Source of the DNA: Xanthobacteraceae bacterium
GTDB lineage: Bacteria > Pseudomonadota > Alphaproteobacteria > Rhizobiales > Xanthobacteraceae
Direction of reading: 5' to 3'
Assembly: GCA_019746355.1 (NCBI GenBank)
Contig: JAIESC010000139.1
Coordinates: 1-5,676 of the forward strand
DNA: 5,676 bases
Shown: positions 1 to 5,629 of the stretch, one piece after another
Numbering within the stretch: position 1 is the first letter of the stretch
Layout of the letters: each line of letters starts with the position of its first letter
The notes under the pieces: model-generated
The model's input: only the letters and a program-made list of their open reading frames with translations
What the model was told of the DNA's origin: nothing
Database searches by the model: none
Made by a program: the position numbers and the translations under genes

Positions 1-222
1 GGGGGCAGCGACGATGAGCACAGATTGCGCGCGCCGGTGTTTGCAGTAATCGCGCAGGCGCCAAAATGCACCAGAGGCTATGACGTCATAGGAGCATTCG
101 CGGGGACCAAATCCAAAGGCTTCCAACATCTGCCCTTGTGCACGCCGCAACACGTCGGTCATACCGAACAGGACGCGACAGGCGTCCAGCATCGTATCAT
201 TCGAAAACCCTGTGGCCCTCAC
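1..222 (-). CDS. Probable alpha/beta-hydrolase related to PHA synthase, N-terminal fragment (cut by window edge)
   Basis: An open frame of 74 codons runs leftward from a GTG at 222-220 to the first base of the window with no stop, so only the N-terminus is present. A GAGG lies 6-7 nt upstream of the GTG, which is why I chose it. An in-frame ATG at 192-190 (residue 11, starting MLDACRVLFGMTDVL) is the alternative. The fragment contains FWRLRDYCKH at about residues 50-59, followed by a hydrophobic strand SVLIVAAP at the cut end. This resembles the start of the alpha/beta-hydrolase core in PhaC-like polyester synthases and related hydrolases, where a similar strand precedes the oxyanion-hole region. 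The catalytic Cys/Ser, Asp and His would lie outside the window, so the activity cannot be judged. The gene follows the DUF6580 gene on the same strand after 41 nt and may be co-transcribed with it. The family call is from recognition only; that the frame is coding is more certain. Confidence 0.55.
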   Translation of the reverse strand, partial: MRATGFSNDTMLDACRVLFGMTDVLRRAQGQMLEAFGFGPRECSYDVIASGAFWRLRDYCKHRRAQSVLIVAAP

Positions 223-263
223 GGCGCACCTCTGGCCGAGGCCGCATCTGATGAGTCCACGCC

Positions 264-824
264 CTAGCGCTGCGGGGCGAACTCCGCTTCGGAGCGTTCG
301 GCGCGCCGGCGCAGCAGGGCCGCGCCGCCGAACAGCGCCACGCTCCAGAACAGATCGCCCGCGACCGTGTATTTCAGGAACGGCAGCGCCGCGATGTAGC
401 ACTCCAGCAGGCCTTTGAGGTCCGGGGTGTACAGCCCGCTCAGCGCCCAGACCGCGAAGTTGGTCGTCACGTAGAAGATCAGCGAGGCGGCGAGCGCGCC
501 GCCGATCGCGACGTAGGCGACGCGCGCCGTCCGCGCGACCATGCCGATCACCGCCGGCAGGGCGAGCGCGCCGTACACCACGGCCATCATCTGCCAGCCG
601 TAGCCGCCGAGGAGCGCGTCGCTGACCAGCAGCGCCGCGAGCGGCACCGCGATCGCGAGCGAGCGCCGGCCGAGCGTCATGCCGGCGAACAGTGCCGCGG
701 CCGCGACCGGCGAGAAGTTCGAGGCGTGCGGCAGAAGCCGCATGACGACGCAAAGCACGACCAGGAACAGCGCCAGCAACAGGTCCTGGCGGAGCGTGGT
801 GGCAGTGAAGGTGCGTGGGGTCAT
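264..824 (-). CDS. DUF6580-type polytopic membrane protein, putative transport component
   Basis: The predicted product has 186 residues and is strongly hydrophobic, with about five or six membrane segments (near residues 14-30, 37-50, 54-74, 78-97, 103-122 and 143-170) and a charged Arg/Glu-rich C-terminus. The motif RLLPHASNFSPVAAAALFAG at residues 29-48 matches what I know as the signature of the uncharacterised DUF6580 family. TNFAVWALS (about 121-129) and LPFLKYTVAGDLFW (about 147-160) also fit that family. Members are usually listed as putative transport proteins and resemble ECF-type substrate-binding components, but no substrate is established. The start is uncertain. The frame is open back to an ATG at 911, inside the preceding gene, and there is another ATG at 854. 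I chose 824 because the first membrane helix then begins after a short N-terminus, although the ribosome-binding site is weak. It follows the cobalamin-binding gene by 46 nt, so a link to B12 or cobalt handling is a guess from context. Confidence 0.75.
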   Translation of the reverse strand: MTPRTFTATTLRQDLLLALFLVVLCVVMRLLPHASNFSPVAAAALFAGMTLGRRSLAIAVPLAALLVSDALLGGYGWQMMAVVYGALALPAVIGMVARTARVAYVAIGGALAASLIFYVTTNFAVWALSGLYTPDLKGLLECYIAALPFLKYTVAGDLFWSVALFGGAALLRRRAERSEAEFAPQR

Positions 825-870
825 GGTCCGGGTTCCATCGCGAAGCAGCAGCATAGCATACCGGGCCGTC

Positions 871-1704
871 TCAAGCGACCTGCGAGGCCTGCCGCGCCGC
901 CCATTCAGCAATGATGCCCTCGAGCGCGGTAAGACCGTCGGTGAGGGCGGCCGGCCCCGGCTGGAGAATCAGCGCCGATTTGATCTCGCGGAGGAAGCCG
1001 TTTCGCACCGCCGGAACGGCGTCGAAGCCCGGCCGCGCGGCGAACTTCGCCGGCGCGAATTTCTTGCCGCACCACGACGCGACGACGATGTCGGGCTGTG
1101 CCGCAATCACCTGCCCGGGGGAAACGATGCGCTCCCTTGCGCTCTTCTTCGTGGCAAGCGCCTTGAACACATCGACGCCGCCGGCGATCTCGACCAGCTC
1201 CGACACCCAGCCGATCCCGGAGATCATCGGCTCGTCCCATTCCTCGAAATAGACCCGCGGCCGGTGCGAGAGACGCGCGGCGCGCTGCCGTGCCTCGGCG
1301 AGGCGCGCCTGCAGCGATTGCACCAGCGCATCGGCCTTCGCGCCCGCGCCGACCAAGGCGCCGAGCGTTTGGATCATCGCCAGGATGCCGGCAACGTCGC
1401 GCTGGTTGAAGGCGTGCACGGCGACGCCTTTTCGAATGAGGTCGGCGGCAATGTCGGCCTGCAAGTCCGAGAACGTCAGCACCAGATCGGGATCAAGCGC
1501 GAGAATTTTCGGCACGTCCGCCGTGATGAAAGCCGATACGCGCGGCTTCTCCCGACGCACCCGCGGCGGTCGCACCGCGTAGCCCGACACGCCGACGATG
1601 CGTCGCTCCTCGCCGAGGAGATAGAGCGTCTCCACGGTCTCTTCGGTCAGGCAGACGATGCGCTCGCACATTTGCTCTATCCGAACCGCGTCACGCGACG
1701 ACAT
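871..1704 (-). CDS. BtuF-like cobalamin-binding protein without signal peptide
   Basis: This 277-residue protein has the two-lobed periplasmic-binding fold of the BtuF/FecB class (PF01497 type). The first strand and helix are seen in RIVCLTEETVETLYLLG (about 15-31), followed by RIVGVSGYAVRPP (35-47). The hinge/second lobe contains VYFEEWDEPMISGIGWVSEL (151-170), typical of proteins annotated as cobalamin-binding, and WCGKK (211-215). No signal peptide, lipobox or hydrophobic N-terminus is visible, so it may be cytoplasmic; this is known for orphan members of the family. No btuC or btuD gene is next to it. Two starts are possible: ATG at 1704, which lies inside a tandem repeat and has no clear ribosome-binding site, or ATG at 1671 (residue 12), preceded by GGATAGAG and beginning right at the first conserved strand. 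The shorter 266-residue form is quite plausible. Cobalamin binding itself is inferred from family resemblance. Confidence 0.85.
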   Translation of the reverse strand: MSSRDAVRIEQMCERIVCLTEETVETLYLLGEERRIVGVSGYAVRPPRVRREKPRVSAFITADVPKILALDPDLVLTFSDLQADIAADLIRKGVAVHAFNQRDVAGILAMIQTLGALVGAGAKADALVQSLQARLAEARQRAARLSHRPRVYFEEWDEPMISGIGWVSELVEIAGGVDVFKALATKKSARERIVSPGQVIAAQPDIVVASWCGKKFAPAKFAARPGFDAVPAVRNGFLREIKSALILQPGPAALTDGLTALEGIIAEWAARQASQVA

Positions 1705-1746
1705 TAAGCGCAGATTACGAGGTCATTAAACGCAGATTACGAAATC
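1703..1746. repeat. Two-copy 22-bp tandem repeat upstream of the cobalamin-binding gene
   Basis: Positions 1703-1724 and 1725-1746 are direct copies of a 22-bp unit differing at three positions, with the shared core cgcagattacga. The C before each copy is also shared, so each junction holds a CAT, that is an ATG on the minus strand (1704-1702 and 1726-1724). The upstream ATG is out of frame and reads Met-Thr-Ser-stop. The repeat sits exactly at the 5' end of the cobalamin-binding gene and may be a local duplication or paired regulator sites. Confidence 0.85.
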
Positions 1747-1849
1747 GTCAGCGAGTTTTCAAAAATGCAAAGCAGCCCCACGGCGGGCACGAGGTTGTGA
1801 GGGAACACAAGTTGATCAGAATTTTTTCTTTCACGGCGACAAGAAACAC

Positions 1850-1857
1850 AAGGAAGG
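1850..1857 (+). promoter_or_regulatory. Strong Shine-Dalgarno site of the small secreted-protein gene
   Basis: The purine run AAGGAAGG, continuing as AAG to 1860, lies 6 nt before the ATG at 1864. It is the strongest ribosome-binding site in the window. It decides the start in favour of 1864 over the in-frame ATG at 1879. Confidence 0.8.
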
Positions 1858-1863
1858 AAGCCC

Positions 1864-2145
1864 ATGATCAGCAAGTCAATGCTCGCTCTTCTCGCCGCGG
1901 CCGCGGCGGTGAGCCTCACATCGGCGGCGTTTGCACAGTCCTCAGATCGCTACGGAAGCATGCTGCCGTACTACTATGACTCCGGTGGCGGCCAGATATG
2001 GGGATCGTGGGGTCCGCAACAGCAAGGCTCTGCGAACAGCGGCCAGAGCCGGGCTGCCACAAGCGGCCCTCATCGGTCCGTGCATGCTCGCGGCCACGGC
2101 GCCTACGCCCAGGCGCCGGCGTGGCACGCTTCGTCGACGAGATAA
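1864..2145 (+). CDS. Small exported protein of unknown function
   Basis: The product has 93 residues. Residues 1-24 form a clear Sec signal peptide: Lys at position 4, a hydrophobic Ala/Leu/Val core, and AFA followed by Gln-25 as a good signal peptidase I site. The mature part of about 69 residues begins QSSDRYGSMLPYYYDSGGGQ and is rich in Gly, Ser, Gln, Ala and His, with aromatic residues in the first third (YYY, WGSWG). There are no cysteines and no recognised domain. I recall similar short secreted proteins with a YGSMLPYYYD-like motif in Bradyrhizobium, all hypothetical. It is the only plus-strand gene here, divergent from the cobalamin-binding gene and convergent with modC. Its TAA stop (2143-2145) falls inside the first copy of a 20-bp tandem repeat, so the C-terminus could have been altered by that duplication. 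The signal peptide and ribosome-binding site make it a real gene; the function is unknown. Confidence 0.75.
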   Translation: MISKSMLALLAAAAAVSLTSAAFAQSSDRYGSMLPYYYDSGGGQIWGSWGPQQQGSANSGQSRAATSGPHRSVHARGHGAYAQAPAWHASSTR

Positions 2146-2177
2146 GGGTCTTGCCCTCGAGATAAGGGTCTTGCCTA
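2138..2177. repeat. Two-copy 20-bp tandem repeat at the end of the small secreted-protein gene
   Basis: The 18-base string cgagataagggtcttgcc occurs at 2138-2155 and again at 2158-2175, a period of 20 bp with no mismatch in those 18 bases. The first copy contains the TAA stop of the small exported protein; the second copy is non-coding. It looks like a recent short duplication, possibly by replication slippage. Confidence 0.85.
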
Positions 2178-2181
2178 TCGC

Positions 2182-2222
2182 TCCGGGCGCAGCGCGGCAT
2201 TCCATGCCGCGCTGCGCCCGGA
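2182..2222. terminator. Perfect 19-bp hairpin between convergent genes (terminator-like, palindromic-repeat family)
   Basis: Positions 2182-2200 and 2204-2222 are perfectly complementary with a 3-nt loop (TCC), forming a very GC-rich stem. It lies between the end of the plus-strand small gene (2145) and the end of modC on the minus strand (2231), where a two-way transcription stop would be expected. There is no U-tract on either side, so a classic intrinsic terminator is not shown. The 33 bases 2189-2221 match 3740-3772, inside the modA-modB repeat, at 32 of 33 positions, so this is also a copy of the same dispersed palindromic element. Confidence 0.65.
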
Positions 2223-2230
2223 CGGCGGGG

Positions 2231-2908
2231 TCAATGAGCGATCTCCGGCCCCAGCAATTCCAGCCCGCCGGACGCCTCGACGCGGCCGTCCTCGATCCGC
2301 ACCACCTGCGAGCATAGCCGCTGGATCTCGCCGGCCTGATGGCTGACGTAGATCATCGGGACGTGCGCCTCGTCGCGCAGCCGCGCGAGATACGGCAGGA
2401 TTTCGAGCTTGCGCGCGCGATCAAGCGAGGCGAGCGGCTCGTCGAGCAGCAGCAGCCGTGGCTTCATCAAGAGCGCCCGGCCGAAGGCCACGCGCTGGCG
2501 CTCGCCGCCGGAGAGTCTTCCAGGCCGCCGCGTCAGAAGTCCGCCGACGTCGACCAGCGCGATGATCCGGTCGCGCTCGGCGGCATCCGCCTTCAGTCCG
2601 CTCATCCAGCGGCCGTAGTCGAGGTTCTGCGCCACCGTCATGTGCGGAAACAGGCGCCCCTCCTGGAACACGTAGCCGATCCGGCGCTTGTGCGCCGGCA
2701 CGTCGACGCGCGACGCGCTGTCGAACAGCACCGTGTCGTCGAGAGCAATACGCCCGCGGTCCGGCCGCACCAGCCCGCCGATCATGTTGACGACCGAGGT
2801 CTTGCCCGCGCCGGAAGGCCCGAACAGCGCGGTGGCCTGGCCGGTGGTTTCGAACTTCACGGCGATCTGCACGCTGCCGAGCTTTTTTTCCACGTCGACC
2901 GCGAGCAT
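2231..2908 (-). CDS. modC: Molybdate ABC transporter ATP-binding protein ModC, short form
   Basis: This is the ATPase that powers molybdate uptake at the cytoplasmic face of the ModB dimer. The 225-residue product carries all ABC motifs: Walker A GPSGAGKT (30-37), Q-loop Gln-82 in YVFQEGRLFPH (79-89), signature LSGGERQR (132-139), Walker B LLLLDEP (152-158), D-loop SLD (161-163) and H-loop His-190. The FQEGRLFPHMTVAQNL stretch is characteristic of ModC. The E. coli protein is about 350 residues long and ends in a MOP/TOBE domain that binds oxyanion. Here the protein stops about 20 residues after the H-loop region, so that domain is absent. I see no sign of a remnant downstream: the stop is followed within 9 nt by the hairpin at 2182-2222. 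Its ATG is one base after the modB stop (TGAcATG), which suggests translational coupling. The name also rests on the modA and modB neighbours. Confidence 0.93.
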   Translation of the reverse strand: MLAVDVEKKLGSVQIAVKFETTGQATALFGPSGAGKTSVVNMIGGLVRPDRGRIALDDTVLFDSASRVDVPAHKRRIGYVFQEGRLFPHMTVAQNLDYGRWMSGLKADAAERDRIIALVDVGGLLTRRPGRLSGGERQRVAFGRALLMKPRLLLLDEPLASLDRARKLEILPYLARLRDEAHVPMIYVSHQAGEIQRLCSQVVRIEDGRVEASGGLELLGPEIAH

Positions 2909-2909
2909 G

Positions 2910-3602
2910 TCAGTCCCCGTGGTAGCGCATGCCGGCGCGGCGGGCGAACCATTCGCTGGCGATCAGCGCCAGCAACGCGATCACCACCGCGATGACGACC
3001 AGCCGGAACGCCGCGGCGTCGCCGCCGGGGATCTGCGTGAAAGTGTAGATCGCAGCAGAAATGGTCTGCGTTTCGCCGGGGATGTTGGAAACGAAGGTGA
3101 TGGTTGCCCCGAACTCGCCCAGCGCCTTCGCAAAACACAACACCATGCCGGCAATGACGCCGGGCAGGGCGAGCGGCAGCGTCACGGTGAAGAAGGTCCA
3201 CAGCCCGTTGGCGCCGAGCGTCGAGGCTGCATCCTCAAGCCTCCGGTCGATCGCCTCGAATGACAGCCGGATGGCGCGAACCAGCAGCGGAAAGCCCATC
3301 ACGCCGCAGGCGAGCGCCGCCCCGGTCCAGCGGAACGAGAACACAATGCCGATGTCGGCGAGGAACGAGCCGACCAGGCCTCGGCGTCCGAACGTGACCA
3401 AGAGCAGATAGCCGGTCACCACCGGCGGCAGCACCAGCGGCAGGTGCACGATGCCGTCGAGCAATGCCTTGCCCCAGAAATCCTTGCGTGCGAGCAGCCA
3501 GGCGATGGCGAGCCCGAACGGCAATGCCACCACGGTCGCGATCAGCGAGATGCGGAGCGAGAGTTCGACCGCGGTCCATTCCTCGGGCGTAAGATTAAGC
3601 AC
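2910..3602 (-). CDS. modB: Molybdate ABC transporter permease ModB
   Basis: ModB is the inner-membrane channel for molybdate and works as a homodimer with ModA and ModC. From the GTG at 3602 the product is 230 residues, matching E. coli ModB (229). About five membrane helices are visible (near residues 14-37, 47-71, 90-114, 142-162 and 197-219). The EAA-type loop that docks the ATPase reads EDAASTLGANGLW (123-135), and the family stretch EFGATITFVSNIPGETQ is at 163-179. The frame is open to another GTG at 3635, but the extra 11 residues would come entirely from the palindromic repeat, and MLNLTPEEW fits the family N-terminus. The ribosome-binding site is poor: only GAGA about 8 nt upstream of the GTG, and that base run itself lies in the repeat. 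The stop is one base from the modC start. Identity is secure; the exact start is not. Confidence 0.92.
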   Translation of the reverse strand: MLNLTPEEWTAVELSLRISLIATVVALPFGLAIAWLLARKDFWGKALLDGIVHLPLVLPPVVTGYLLLVTFGRRGLVGSFLADIGIVFSFRWTGAALACGVMGFPLLVRAIRLSFEAIDRRLEDAASTLGANGLWTFFTVTLPLALPGVIAGMVLCFAKALGEFGATITFVSNIPGETQTISAAIYTFTQIPGGDAAAFRLVVIAVVIALLALIASEWFARRAGMRYHGD

Positions 3603-3603
3603 A

Positions 3604-3786
3604 GGCGGTCTCGTGTCCCGGGCGCAGCGCAGCACGAAGTGATGCCAAAAGCGCGTTTACGCGCGTCTTCGACGCGCTATGGCAGGCCCCGGACCCAGCT
3701 TTCTTTCTATTCTTGGAGAGCAACCGGGGTCCCGGGTCTGCAGCGCGGCATTGCATGCCGCGCTGCGCCCGGGACACCAGACCGCC
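3604..3786. repeat. Composite extragenic palindromic element between modA and modB
   Basis: The outer arms 3604-3630 and 3760-3786 are 27-bp inverted repeats with one mismatch. Inside are three further structures: a hairpin at 3643-3684 (TGCCA...GCGCGT pairing imperfectly with ACGCGCTATGGCA), an imperfect ccggaccc / gggtcccgg pairing across about 3687-3736, and a perfect 12-bp stem at 3740-3751 / 3755-3766 with loop TGC. The left end lies one base from the modB GTG codon and the right end 14 nt from the modA stop. The 3740-3772 part matches the hairpin at 2189-2221 in 32 of 33 bases. The block resembles dispersed intergenic palindromes I associate with Bradyrhizobium genomes. No protein is encoded. 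It could stabilise the upstream modA message, attenuate modB-modC, or simply be a passive repeat. Confidence 0.85.
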
Positions 3787-3800
3787 CTTTGGTGAGATAT

Positions 3801-4583
3801 TCACGGTCCAGCCTTCACCAGATAGGTGAAGCCGTAGCGCTCGAAGACCACCAGCGCGGTGCCGGAGGTGAGGAAGGCGAAATACTTTGGCGCGTCGCCC
3901 TTGGCTTTCACCGTCATCGCCGCCGAGTACACGATCGGCGGATGCGAGTTTTCCGGAAACTTGCCGACGACCTTCACGCCCGGCTCGATCTTGGCGTCGG
4001 TCTCGTAAACGATGCCGAGCGGTGCTTCGCCGCGGGCGACCATCACCAGCGCCGCGCGGACGTTTTCCGCCGGTGCGAGCTTGGGCTCCGCGGCCTTCCA
4101 GGCGCCGAGTTTTTCCAGCGCGGCCTTGGCGTATTTCCCCGCCGGCACCGCACGCACGTCGCCCGTGGCGATGCGGCCGTCGCCCGCGAGCGTTGCAATG
4201 TCGAAGCCCGGCCCGATCTTCACGTCGTCGAGCTTCGAATCCTTCGGCGCGATCAGAACCAGCCGGTTGCCGAGCAGGTTCATGCGCGACTTCGGCACGA
4301 TCAATTTTTTCTGTGCGACGTAGTTCATCCACTCCTGGTCGGCGGAGATGAACACGTCGGCCGGCGCGCCTTCCTCGATCTGCTTCGCCAGCGCCGACGA
4401 GGCCGCGTAGCTCGCCACCACCTTGCGCCCGGTGTTGCGCGTGTAGGCGGCGTTGATGTCGTCGAGCGCGTTCTTCACCGAAGCCGCGGCGAACACCGTG
4501 GCGCTGACCGGCGCGTCCTGGCCCCGCGCGGGCAGCGCGGAGAGCAGGACGGCGAGCAGGGCAGGGGCGATCCGTCGCAGCAT
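3801..4583 (-). CDS. modA: Molybdate-binding periplasmic protein ModA (second copy in operon)
   Basis: ModA captures molybdate (and usually tungstate) in the periplasm and delivers it to ModB. The 260-residue precursor has a signal peptide at 1-21 or 22 (MLRR, hydrophobic core, then LPARGQ). Aligned by eye to E. coli ModA, the five oxyanion-contact positions are all kept: Ser-35 in FAAAS, Ser-62 in YAASSALA, Ala-148 in VPAG, Val-175 in PAENV and Tyr-193 in GIVYETDA. The length fits the family (E. coli precursor 257). The start at 4583 is the only sensible one for the signal peptide, though the ribosome-binding site (CCGGA) is weak. It begins 48 nt after the upstream modA paralogue ends and is followed by the 183-bp palindromic element before modB. 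Of the two copies, this is the one with the canonical binding pocket. Confidence 0.94.
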   Translation of the reverse strand: MLRRIAPALLAVLLSALPARGQDAPVSATVFAAASVKNALDDINAAYTRNTGRKVVASYAASSALAKQIEEGAPADVFISADQEWMNYVAQKKLIVPKSRMNLLGNRLVLIAPKDSKLDDVKIGPGFDIATLAGDGRIATGDVRAVPAGKYAKAALEKLGAWKAAEPKLAPAENVRAALVMVARGEAPLGIVYETDAKIEPGVKVVGKFPENSHPPIVYSAAMTVKAKGDAPKYFAFLTSGTALVVFERYGFTYLVKAGP

Positions 4584-4631
4584 CGGTGGGTCCGGGGCGG
4601 CCGGTGCGGCCGCCCATCGTGTGTTGGCCGC

Positions 4632-5417
4632 CTACGATACCGGGCGGATCAGGAAGGTGAAGCCGTAGGTCTCGAAGATGGTCTTCGCCGTGTTCGAGCG
4701 GATGAAGTTGATATAGCGCTGCGCTTGCGGCTTCGCATTGACCGTCAGCGCCACCGGGTAGGTGATCGCCGGATGCGAATCCTCCGGGAAGTGCCCGATG
4801 ATCTTCACGTTCGGCTCGACCTTGGCGTCGGTCTCATAGACGATGCCGAGCGGCGCCTCGCCGCGGCCGACCAGTGTCAGCGCCGCGCGCACGTTCTCCG
4901 CCATCGCGAACCTGCTTTCGGCGGCCTGCCACGCGCCGAGCTTTTCCAGTGCGGCCTTGGCATATTTGCCGACCGGCACGGCGCGCACGTCGCCGGTGGC
5001 GATGCGGCTGTCGCCCGCGAGCTTGGCGAGGTCGAAGCCCTGGCCGATGGCGACGTTGCCGAGCTTGGCGTCCTTCGGTGCGATCAGCACCAGCCGGTTG
5101 CCGAGCAGGTTCGTCCGGGTGTCGTCCTTGATCAGCTTCTTGCCGGCGACATAGTCCATCCAGTCGAGGTCGGCCGAGGCGAACAGGTCGGCCGGAGCGC
5201 CGGCTTCGATCTGCTTTGCCAGCGCGGAGGATGCGCCGTAACTCGCCACCACCTTGATGCCGGTGGCTTTGGTGAAGGCGGCGTTGATGTCATCGACCGC
5301 GTTTTTCATTGACGCGGCGACAAAGGCGGTCAGCGTCACCTCCTGTGCGCGTGCGGGCAGGACGGCAACGGTGGCGGCAAAGGCGAGGGAGCAAAGCGTA
5401 AAGACGCGTCTGAGCAT
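4632..5417 (-). CDS. modA: Molybdate-binding periplasmic protein ModA paralogue (first gene of operon)
   Basis: This 261-residue precursor has a signal peptide ending in PARA before Gln-25 (AxA-type site) and the ModA fold throughout. By ungapped hand alignment of the mature regions it shares 164 of 235 residues (about 70%) with the downstream copy. The contact positions known from E. coli ModA are Ser-36, Ser-63, Val-149, Val-176 and Tyr-194; the third is Val (VPVG) where E. coli and the sister copy have Ala. The frame is open to 5507, but the ATG at 5417 gives a proper signal peptide and has GGAGAA five bases upstream, so the longer start is rejected. It is the first gene of the operon, with at least 259 nt of non-coding leader inside the window. 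It may be a second molybdate receptor or one tuned to another oxyanion such as tungstate; the sequence does not decide. Confidence 0.93.
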   Translation of the reverse strand: MLRRVFTLCSLAFAATVAVLPARAQEVTLTAFVAASMKNAVDDINAAFTKATGIKVVASYGASSALAKQIEAGAPADLFASADLDWMDYVAGKKLIKDDTRTNLLGNRLVLIAPKDAKLGNVAIGQGFDLAKLAGDSRIATGDVRAVPVGKYAKAALEKLGAWQAAESRFAMAENVRAALTLVGRGEAPLGIVYETDAKVEPNVKIIGHFPEDSHPAITYPVALTVNAKPQAQRYINFIRSNTAKTIFETYGFTFLIRPVS

Positions 5418-5422
5418 AGCGG

Positions 5423-5428
5423 TTCTCC
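5423..5428 (-). promoter_or_regulatory. Ribosome-binding site of the first modA
   Basis: On the minus strand GGAGAA lies five bases before the ATG at 5417. It fixes the start there and rejects the in-frame upstream start at 5507, which would put 30 residues before the signal peptide. Confidence 0.75.
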
Positions 5429-5595
5429 GCGGCAATAAGGCCGTGATTTCAGGATCGACTGTGCCGGAACCGCCGTTCCGATCGACGCCGGCGCGCGCCC
5501 AGCGCACCGCGGTCTTGGGCGGAAAGTAGCAGGAACCGCAGAGAGGTAAAGACGAATTGGTGCAAGGCTGACGCGGCCTTATGCCGTAACGGTCG

Positions 5596-5629
5596 CCGGA
5601 CTAGCCCGGATATCTCACAGAGATAAGCG
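5596..5629. promoter_or_regulatory. Paired palindromes upstream of the mod operon, candidate operator
   Basis: Positions 5607-5616 and 5620-5629 form an inverted repeat (CGGATATCTC, ACA spacer, GAGATAAGCG) with 8 of 10 positions complementary and a perfect central TATCTC/GAGATA. Next to it and sharing three bases is an imperfect 14-bp palindrome, CCGGACTAGCCCGG, at 5596-5609. The site is about 190 nt before the first modA start. ModE sites (Mo-boxes) are also inverted repeats of the CGnTATAT type, so the position and the CGnnTAT ends are suggestive, but the centre differs from the consensus as I know it. The rest of 5418-5676 shows no convincing gene or clear -35/-10 pair. Confidence 0.35.

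Noticed and set aside
25..267. An 80-codon plus-strand frame at the left edge
   Set aside because: It starts with TTG without a ribosome-binding site, and the opposite strand encodes a better candidate with hydrolase-like motifs that is open to the edge.
679..1707. A 342-codon open frame on the plus strand
   Set aside because: It is antisense to the DUF6580 and cobalamin-binding genes, low in complexity, and without recognisable motifs.
1802..1827. GGAAC (1802-1806) upstream of the small secreted gene as an EcfG-type stress promoter
   Set aside because: The -35-like GGAAC is present, but at the expected 17-nt spacing there is TTTT instead of CGTT, so the match is too weak to call.
1705..1863. 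A cobalamin riboswitch upstream of the cobalamin-binding gene
   Set aside because: The divergent region is only 159 nt and I see no B12-box-like sequence or long paired structure, only the 22-bp tandem repeat.
3595..4617. A 340-codon minus-strand frame overlapping the second modA
   Set aside because: It is the shifted frame of modA1 on the same strand. The Arg/Gly-rich translation shows no family, while the modA frame carries all ModA motifs.
3444..5312. A 622-codon open frame on the plus strand across the mod genes
   Set aside because: It lies antisense to modB and both modA genes, which have clear family motifs. Its translation is rich in Arg, His and Asp with no domain, as expected for the antisense of GC-rich genes.
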